A stretch of 8,943 nucleotides of DNA from Ruminococcaceae bacterium UBA6392 (lineage in GTDB: Bacteria; Bacillota; Clostridia; Oscillospirales; Acutalibacteraceae). This document shows positions 1 to 5,280 of this stretch, piece by piece (positions within the stretch are counted from its first letter, which is position 1; every line of letters starts with the position of its first letter). The notes below the pieces were generated by a model. The model made no database searches. It had not been told where the DNA came from and saw only the letters and a list, made by a program, of their open reading frames with translations. The DNA lies in the NCBI GenBank assembly GCA_002438685.1, contig DJQG01000007.1, positions 1-8,943 on the forward strand, in the 5' to 3' direction. The position numbers and the translations under genes were made by a program.

Positions 1-150
1 CAATCTGTATTGCGCGGCGTCCAATACACATTCAAATACGCTGTTCTGAACCCGCTGACCGTAATTCACACATTCTTTCGCAACTTTCCGAAGCCGCTTT
101 CTGCCGCCGGTGTCTTCGGTGTTGACATCATAGGTTATCAATACGAGCAT
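1..150 (-). CDS. cas2: CRISPR-associated endonuclease Cas2 (Type I-C), N-terminal 50 codons, cut by window edge
   Basis: Cas2 forms the dimer that bridges two Cas1 dimers in the spacer-integration complex. The reverse complement reads from ATG at 150-148 and starts MLVLITYDVNTEDTGG, followed by a Lys/Arg-rich helix and then YGQRVQNSVFEC. This is the ferredoxin-like Cas2 start with the conserved Asp at position 8 after strand beta-1. The frame stays open to base 1. Type I-C Cas2 is usually about 96 residues, so about half is missing. The start lies 7 bases after the cas1 stop, with AGGTG at 159-155 as ribosome binding site inside the end of cas1. No better in-frame start exists upstream. It is the last visible gene of the operon. 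A CRISPR array would normally follow beyond the window. Identity is secure from the motif string and position; intactness cannot be judged. Confidence 0.95.
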   Translation of the reverse strand, partial: MLVLITYDVNTEDTGGRKRLRKVAKECVNYGQRVQNSVFECVLDAAQYRL

Positions 151-157
151 AACGCAC

Positions 158-1189
158 CTACTTCCACAGAAACGGGGGATATTCGTCAATGTCGCCGCGG
201 ATGTAGCGCGCTAACAGAAGCGCCTGGACATACGGCACGAGTCCCCATTGTATCTTTTCTTTCAGGAACGGGTGAGTAAGACTTTCGTCCCGTCTCGATT
301 TCCAAAGTTTGAAGAACGCCCGCCGACCGTCATCGGTGAGAAGCACGGCGCCGCTGTCTGTTTTGACAAACATATTGCTTTGAAATGAGCGGTTGTTTAT
401 TCCGCTGAGCACGAATCTGTCGGCAAACGACGGACGCAGTTCTTCCATGAGATTGAGCGCAAGCGATTTTCTGCCGGAGCGGTCGGTGTGCATCATGCCG
501 ACATACGGGTCGAGCCCCACGCTTTCAAGCGCGTTGGCGCAGTCGTTCGCCAGTAGGCTGTAGGCGAACGAGAGAAGCGCATTTACGCAGTCGAGCGGCG
601 GGCGGCGGTTGCGCGTCTCGAAAGTGAAACACGGGTCGGGGTTGAGTATCAGCTCGTCAAATACAGAAAAGTATGTGCTTGCCGCTTCTCCTTCAATGCC
701 GCGGAGCGATCCGTCGTCCGTGCAGCTGCGAGCCGTATATGCTGACTCTTTCAGCTTTTCCGATGCGTCTTTGACTTTCTCTGCATTAATGCTCATCGGG
801 TGGTCGCGCAATGAGCGCTCTAATACCCAGCGAGAGTTGAATATCTTTGCGGTGATGAAATTTTTGGCTATCTGCAAGTTTTCACTCGGACTGTCGGCGA
901 TGCGGTATTGCTGCCTGCGCAGCAGCACATTGCCCTGCACTCCGCCGCCGACTCGCGCGAGGAACCGTCCGCTTTGAGAGAAGAACGACAGCGACTTGTT
1001 TTGCTCGGCGCATTTGCCCATGAGAGCAGGGCTCGCGCCCATGTATGAAAATGTTACTATCTGTTCGAGACTGTGCAGAGGAAATCTGCCCATCTCCGCG
1101 CCGTCCTTTTTGACAACTACGTTTTCTCCGTCGAGCGTCAGATAAGCGTCTGAAGTCAGAATGTAGAGCGAGTTCATAAGCTTTTTCAA
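158..1189 (-). CDS. cas1: CRISPR-associated integrase Cas1 (Type I-C)
   Basis: Cas1 is the metal-dependent integrase that inserts spacers at the leader end of the CRISPR array, acting with Cas2 and, in I-C, with Cas4. The 343-residue product has the normal length. It shows the N-terminal beta domain (GRFPLHSLEQIVTF), GNVLLRRQQYRIAD near 86-99, the catalytic Glu in GIEGEAA (E166), His in MHTDRSGR (H234), and the helix LALNLMEELRP with E249 at the third metal-ligand position. Residue 246 is Asn (AAT, 454-452) where family members normally carry Asp. I chose the TTG start at 1189 because it gives the family-typical MKKLMNSLY beginning, overlaps the cas4 stop as TTGA, and has GGTGA six bases upstream. 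The ATG at 1177 has no usable ribosome binding site. Coupling to cas4 by stop-start overlap is expected to keep the two partners at similar levels. Confidence 0.97.
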   Translation of the reverse strand: MKKLMNSLYILTSDAYLTLDGENVVVKKDGAEMGRFPLHSLEQIVTFSYMGASPALMGKCAEQNKSLSFFSQSGRFLARVGGGVQGNVLLRRQQYRIADSPSENLQIAKNFITAKIFNSRWVLERSLRDHPMSINAEKVKDASEKLKESAYTARSCTDDGSLRGIEGEAASTYFSVFDELILNPDPCFTFETRNRRPPLDCVNALLSFAYSLLANDCANALESVGLDPYVGMMHTDRSGRKSLALNLMEELRPSFADRFVLSGINNRSFQSNMFVKTDSGAVLLTDDGRRAFFKLWKSRRDESLTHPFLKEKIQWGLVPYVQALLLARYIRGDIDEYPPFLWK

Positions 1190-1860
1190 TCGAAGTCACC
1201 GTCCTCGCCGATAGCGGAGTTTATATATTCCGCCGCGCTTTTGTTCTTGCACAGGACAGGGAGACAGAGCTCTTTGAGTGAACAGGCGTTGCAAAATTTG
1301 CCGGTCTTGACTTTGGGCGTGTAGCCGCGGTTCATGTAGCCGTGCATCTCATTGACCGCATCTTTTACCGCTTGACGCAGTTCGGCGTTTATATAAACTT
1401 TTTCGCGCCGATGAGTCTCGCCGTAGAACATATATCCGAGTTCGATTTCAATTCCGAGCATCTCTTCGAGGCACATTGCCTGTGCGCACAGTTGAAGCCT
1501 GTCGGCATCGCCCGCTTTAGAAGATCCGCTTTTGTATTCGATCGGAGTCGGCATCCATCTGCCCTTGCGCCCGCGCAGTTTTGCGCCGTTTTCGTCATCG
1601 CGTCTGAATTCGACAACGTCGCATTCTCCGCTTATTCCGAGCTCTGACGAGAATACCCGCAGGGCTCGGACCGTTATCAGATCGCCGCGCTTTTCGCTGA
1701 GCGATGAGTCGTGCGCCCGTTCGTGGAATATTTCGCCGTTCACCGTGCGCAGATTTTCTGCCCAAAGTCCCTCAATGTGAATGAGAACCCAACGCCTGCG
1801 GCAAAAAGCAAAGTGCTGTATTCCGCTTATTTGCAGAAAATCACACTCCTTGTATGCCAT
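1186..1860 (-). CDS. cas4: CRISPR-associated exonuclease Cas4 (Type I-C, Fe-S, RecB-like nuclease fold)
   Basis: Cas4 trims and orients prespacers according to the PAM before Cas1-Cas2 integrates them. In I-C systems it is known to associate with Cas1. The 224-residue protein has all expected elements: first iron-sulfur Cys in FCRRRW (C20), a conserved His after NGEIF (H46), Asp in GECDVVEF (D81), the Glu-x-Lys nuclease motif IEYKSG (E108, K110), a QLCAQAMCLEE helix near 123-133, and the C-terminal Cys cluster in KFCNACSLKELC (C190, C193, C199). Four Cys are thus available for a 4Fe-4S cluster. The ATG overlaps the cas7c stop by one base (TAATG), with GAGGGAG at 1871-1865 as ribosome binding site. 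The stop overlaps the cas1 start. No sign of decay is visible. Confidence 0.96.
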   Translation of the reverse strand: MAYKECDFLQISGIQHFAFCRRRWVLIHIEGLWAENLRTVNGEIFHERAHDSSLSEKRGDLITVRALRVFSSELGISGECDVVEFRRDDENGAKLRGRKGRWMPTPIEYKSGSSKAGDADRLQLCAQAMCLEEMLGIEIELGYMFYGETHRREKVYINAELRQAVKDAVNEMHGYMNRGYTPKVKTGKFCNACSLKELCLPVLCKNKSAAEYINSAIGEDGDFD

Positions 1861-2720
1861 TACACTCCCTCGATGATCTCCGGTTCAAGCCCGGGAAGCT
1901 CATCTACAGATATAACATAGTCGTCTGCGCTCGAGGGGATGTTGACATCGGGCTTCAATTCAACATGGACGCTGCGGTGCACCTTGCTGCTCGAATACTG
2001 ACCGTCCTTGCAGTTGTGCTTCCACCAATAGACGCGCAGAACTTCCATCGAGCCCTCGGGGCGCGCCGAGGATGCGTCGTTGAGGAACAGCGTGCGCAGG
2101 CACTCTTTTATAATATCCGCGTCCTCTTCGGAGAATCCGGTCTTCTCTGCGAGCTGAACATTTATTGAACCCTTTATCTCATAGAGACCGAACTGGACGA
2201 AGTGCTTCTGACCCATTGTGTCGGAGGAACGCGCCGAAGTGTCCTTGCCGTCTTTGACTGGTTCGCCGTTGACACTCTTGGTTATCTGAATGGAGCGAAC
2301 CTCTATCGGCGATACACTCACGCCCTGATGTATGCTGACCGGACCGCGCACACCGACTGATACGCCGCTGCTGTCCTTGGATTTGAAAGCGAACACCTGA
2401 CCAAATGAACGGACATCGAGCCACTTTTCGCAGGCTTCTTTTGCGTATTCGTTTATATCTTTCGTCTTTATGTTGCTTGACGCACGCTCGCTCAGACTCT
2501 TGCAGCCGTCATCGCTGCGGTCGGCGGACTGGACAAATATGTTGTTGCCGAGATCCTGCATTCTGTTGCGTATTTTGCGCTTGATGCAGACATCGGACAT
2601 CTCGCCGTAGCCGGAGTAATCGGTGCGTGGGCGGTTGCCGTTGAGCGGATCGCCGTTTACATTTGCCTGATTTGCGGATACAAGAACTACGAAATCGATT
2701 TTGTTGTTAAGAGCTGCCAT
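1860..2720 (-). CDS. cas7c: CRISPR Cascade backbone protein Cas7c (Csd2 family)
   Basis: Cas7c polymerises along the crRNA spacer to form the backbone of the Type I-C Cascade. The 286-residue product starts MAALNNKIDFVVLVSANQ and continues with NGDPLNGNRPRTD and SDVCIKRKIRNRMQDLG, the signature N-terminal block of the Csd2/Cas7 family. Later blocks are GQVFAFKS, VRGPVSIHQG and MGQKHFVQFGLYEIKG. I set the start at the ATG at 2720-2718, one base after the cas8c stop, because GAGGAGG at 2736-2730 lies nine bases upstream and homology begins here. A start at 2768 would add 16 basic residues that only re-read the end of cas8c. The strong ribosome binding site suits the many copies of Cas7 per complex (inference). 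The protein ends acidic and is not truncated. Confidence 0.96.
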   Translation of the reverse strand: MAALNNKIDFVVLVSANQANVNGDPLNGNRPRTDYSGYGEMSDVCIKRKIRNRMQDLGNNIFVQSADRSDDGCKSLSERASSNIKTKDINEYAKEACEKWLDVRSFGQVFAFKSKDSSGVSVGVRGPVSIHQGVSVSPIEVRSIQITKSVNGEPVKDGKDTSARSSDTMGQKHFVQFGLYEIKGSINVQLAEKTGFSEEDADIIKECLRTLFLNDASSARPEGSMEVLRVYWWKHNCKDGQYSSSKVHRSVHVELKPDVNIPSSADDYVISVDELPGLEPEIIEGV

Positions 2721-2721
2721 T

Positions 2722-3102
2722 TTAATTTTCCTCCTCGTTGTTGCTTTCTTTCTTTGTGTAGAGTTCACTGCGCTGCAGGTAATAGCCTAAAAGGTAACTG
2801 TCCTCAAGCTGGCGGTTGAGGTCTTTCTCATCGAATTCGCTCAGACGCTCGAAAATTTCGCCGATGAGGTTGTTGTAGTATATTCTCATTCCGGGGGAGA
2901 GCTTTGCAAAATACGGATTGAGGCTGTCGCGGATTATGCGGGAAGCGTACATGGGTCTCTCGCAGAATACCGACTGCATCCTTATTGCGTTCGGTTCTCT
3001 CTTTTCGTCTCTGTCATAGGTGTCGCGCTCGACTTTTTCCATGACCGCGAGCAGACGCCCGAATTGATAGCTCCTGTCTTTTTTATCTTTTTCAAGGGCC
3101 AT
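2722..3102 (-). CDS. cas11c: Predicted internal small subunit Cas11c, translated from within cas8c
   Basis: In other Type I-C systems the C-terminal part of cas8c is translated separately to give the small subunit Cas11c, which forms part of the Cascade belly and stabilises the R-loop. Here an in-frame ATG at 3102-3100 (Cas8c Met476) follows a perfect AGGAGG at 3116-3111 with an eight-base spacer. That is as good as any start site in the operon. It would give a 126-residue, largely helical, charged protein starting MALEKDKKDRSYQFGRLLAV and sharing the cas8c stop. The size matches the roughly 14 kDa known for Cas11c. Another ATG at 3109 is only one base from the AGGAGG, out of frame, and hits a stop after five codons. 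The site is seen directly; that it is used is inferred from the family. Confidence 0.82.
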   Translation of the reverse strand: MALEKDKKDRSYQFGRLLAVMEKVERDTYDRDEKREPNAIRMQSVFCERPMYASRIIRDSLNPYFAKLSPGMRIYYNNLIGEIFERLSEFDEKDLNRQLEDSYLLGYYLQRSELYTKKESNNEEEN

Positions 3103-4527
3103 TTCCCATTCCTCCTTTTTTGTAACGGTCCTGTATGCATATATAACCGCACAAGCGTTATAGAGAATTTTTATGCGGTTTGATTTTGTGTCATAGGCGA
3201 GCGGCATCGACGCTCTGTGCATCAGCGCGCGGACGATGTCCTGCGGTATAGGGGCTTGATCGATAACGCTGTGGAGCAGCCTCTGAGCCTGCTCACGCAT
3301 CACGCGGTCGTCGACGCTGAGTTTTCCGTTCTGCTCCGTGCCGAAAGCACATTTGACTATTTCCCATATCGACGGGGACTGATAGCCGAACTTCCCGCTT
3401 GACCAGTAACAGTGTTCTTTCCAGAATGCGAGACGGTTCAGAAAATCCGAACCTTTCAGTTCATTGTAGTATGTTATGGAGAGCCTGCCTGTCGTGGCGG
3501 CGTCGAACGACGCTATAACAATGTCGTCCTCCGCCGGAAGCTTGTCCTGCCACCCGCTCAGTGCCTTTTTCAGGTCGGCTTTGTAGTCGGTCGGAGTAAC
3601 CGGAAAATCCTTTTCCTCTTCTTCGTCACTGTAGTTCGGGGTCAGTGTTCCGGAGTCTTTGAACAAAGATGTATCTCCCTTTGGATTCCAACAGACGAAG
3701 GTTCTGCCGCCTATTATAATTCCCTGATTCGCCGCGACCCAGGCGAGAGCGTTGTGGGCTTTCTGTGAGGTCTCGTATCCGATGGTAGCCGCCTGCTGCG
3801 AGTCGGTGAAACGACCTCTGTAGGTGAAATTTGAGCTGTCGTTTGCCGATATGAGCTTTGCGCCGTATGATGATGCAACAGTTCCTTTCGAGTGGCTTTC
3901 GGTTATGCGCTCATCTTTGCCCGATATCATGCAGAGCTTTTTCGGAGCTTCATTCTGCAATGACCTGTAGTATCCGATGAATGCGTCGAAAAGGCTTGTG
4001 TCTTTATAACACGCATCGTTGTCGCCCGTGTTCATAACGCGCCAGCGAATCATATATTTGTCATATTTGCTCAGCGGCTTGCCGCTCTCGTCAAGTTCTA
4101 TGATATTTTCGTCGGCGAGGTCGTCAACTATAGTTCCGCGTTCGATATAGGCGAGTATCGCGCGCACTTTCGGGTGGCTGAACTCGGATTCAGCCCATGC
4201 TCTGAGCTGGTTTAGATATGGCTCGTGTCTCTCCGGCATATATGTTGCAATGTATCGCAGCTGATCGCTCAGAGGATGCGCGCATGGAGTGTCGCCAACG
4301 CGTCCGGCAGAGCGTTCGGTTGCCGGGATAATAGTTTTATTGTTCTTTTTATCCTTGGCAACATCCAAAGCTTCTTTGAAATCTCCATATTCATCGAGAA
4401 TTATTTCTATCTGCGCATTCTGAATGATGTGAGATATCGGCATAAGTGTGACATGGTTGTCGAAACTTTTTCCAACCGAATCGCTGTGACAGTCATATGT
4501 CTCAACGGCTCTTTGCCATATGCTCAT
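2722..4527 (-). CDS. cas8c: CRISPR Cascade large subunit Cas8c (Csd1 family)
   Basis: Cas8c is the large subunit that recognises the PAM and helps recruit Cas3. The 601-residue protein has the usual Csd1 length, operon position and blocks: an N-terminal part ending in IIPATERSAGRVGDTP (about 66-81), the CMISGKDERITESHSK motif (199-214), YGAKLISANDSSNFTYRG (221-238), AFWKEHCYWSS (367-377) and a helical C-terminus from about 405. The family diverges fast, so assignment rests on these blocks plus position between cas5c and cas7c. The ATG directly follows the cas5c TAA with no gap, and GGAGG at 4540-4536 lies eight bases upstream. The C-terminal 126 codons can also be read as a separate small subunit from an internal start (own entry). 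A short acidic run at 301-306 probably lies in a loop. Confidence 0.95.
   Translation of the reverse strand: MSIWQRAVETYDCHSDSVGKSFDNHVTLMPISHIIQNAQIEIILDEYGDFKEALDVAKDKKNNKTIIPATERSAGRVGDTPCAHPLSDQLRYIATYMPERHEPYLNQLRAWAESEFSHPKVRAILAYIERGTIVDDLADENIIELDESGKPLSKYDKYMIRWRVMNTGDNDACYKDTSLFDAFIGYYRSLQNEAPKKLCMISGKDERITESHSKGTVASSYGAKLISANDSSNFTYRGRFTDSQQAATIGYETSQKAHNALAWVAANQGIIIGGRTFVCWNPKGDTSLFKDSGTLTPNYSDEEEEKDFPVTPTDYKADLKKALSGWQDKLPAEDDIVIASFDAATTGRLSITYYNELKGSDFLNRLAFWKEHCYWSSGKFGYQSPSIWEIVKCAFGTEQNGKLSVDDRVMREQAQRLLHSVIDQAPIPQDIVRALMHRASMPLAYDTKSNRIKILYNACAVIYAYRTVTKKEEWEMALEKDKKDRSYQFGRLLAVMEKVERDTYDRDEKREPNAIRMQSVFCERPMYASRIIRDSLNPYFAKLSPGMRIYYNNLIGEIFERLSEFDEKDLNRQLEDSYLLGYYLQRSELYTKKESNNEEEN
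3111..3116 (-). promoter_or_regulatory. Internal ribosome binding site for cas11c
   Basis: A perfect AGGAGG within the cas8c codons for Lys-Glu-Glu lies eight bases before the in-frame ATG at 3102. A consensus site this deep inside a coding region, correctly spaced from an in-frame ATG, supports independent translation of the small subunit. Confidence 0.82.
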
Positions 4528-5256
4528 TTATTCCACCTCCCCGAATTCTCTGAGTCCGATGAAATTGCCGAGGTCTTCGCCGAACGGCTTTATCGCCATG
4601 TTTTCGCGCACCGTCTTTGTTATCGTACACTCCTCTGGTCGGGGAAATGTGATAACGCCCTTTTTCATCGTCGGGTACCAGAATCGGACGGTCATTCTGT
4701 TTTTTGTCTCGTCGGAATAGGCTTCGTCTGCGTAGGTTATCCCGTGGTACATCAGCCCGAATGCGAGCTCGGGCGTCTCATCGTATGCGCCTTTGCCGCT
4801 CCCGAATTCGCATGGCTCAACATAGCCCTGACATTCGCGCGCGCCGAGGAAAATATCCCTGCGCCCGCCTTTTTCAATCATGCGCTTTGCTATGTTGTGA
4901 TGTTTGTTCTCGTTGCGGTCGCCGATGAGCTCCGGGCGGTTCTCGTTCCACTCAAAATGCGCCTGCACCTGATAACGGCAGTCCTTGAGATAGGTGTAGA
5001 ACGAGAGGTCGTTTCCGCCGTTGTATTTTATCGGTCGGATGCCCTTGACCTCCGTCTGAATGGGGCTCATCACTCTGACCTTGTCGATATACCAGACAAT
5101 AGTGGGCTTCCAGTAGATCGAGTGGAGAATACCTTTGAGAGCTTCGTATGTCGGAATTTGATAGCTTGCTTTTTCTCCGCCGACGCGCATTACCGGGTCG
5201 GAGAAAAGCGCGTAGTCTCCGAATACTTCAAATGTCACTATATTCGGATGTTCCAT
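4528..5256 (-). CDS. cas5c: CRISPR Cas5c (Cas5d), pre-crRNA endonuclease and Cascade subunit
   Basis: In Type I-C, Cas5c takes the role of Cas6: it cleaves the CRISPR repeat RNA and stays on the 5-prime handle as part of Cascade. The 242-residue protein contains FEVFGDYALFSDPVMRVGGEK, SIYWKPTIVW, GDRNENKHHNIAKR and DIFLGARECQGYVEPCEFG, all strong Cas5c blocks. By recalled alignment to the Bacillus halodurans enzyme (catalytic Tyr46, Lys116, His117), the equivalents here are Tyr48, Lys118 and His119, all present. I chose the ATG at 5256 over a GTG at 5265: AGGAGGTG at 5272-5265 gives normal spacing to the ATG but practically overlaps the GTG. The gene lies 24 bases after cas3 and its stop abuts the cas8c start. 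No cas6 gene is present, which fits. Confidence 0.97.
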   Translation of the reverse strand: MEHPNIVTFEVFGDYALFSDPVMRVGGEKASYQIPTYEALKGILHSIYWKPTIVWYIDKVRVMSPIQTEVKGIRPIKYNGGNDLSFYTYLKDCRYQVQAHFEWNENRPELIGDRNENKHHNIAKRMIEKGGRRDIFLGARECQGYVEPCEFGSGKGAYDETPELAFGLMYHGITYADEAYSDETKNRMTVRFWYPTMKKGVITFPRPEECTITKTVRENMAIKPFGEDLGNFIGLREFGEVE

Positions 5257-5280
5257 ATGCTGCACACCTCCTGTGTTTAT

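Noticed and set aside
882..1199. 105-codon minus-strand frame overlapping the cas1 start
   Set aside because: It is a different frame of the same DNA as the Cas1 N-terminus; composition is Arg/Ser-rich and no family motif is seen.
2721..2768. N-terminal extension of Cas7c to an upstream ATG at 2768
   Set aside because: The added residues re-read the cas8c end in another frame, are not family-like, and a perfect ribosome binding site precedes the ATG at 2720.
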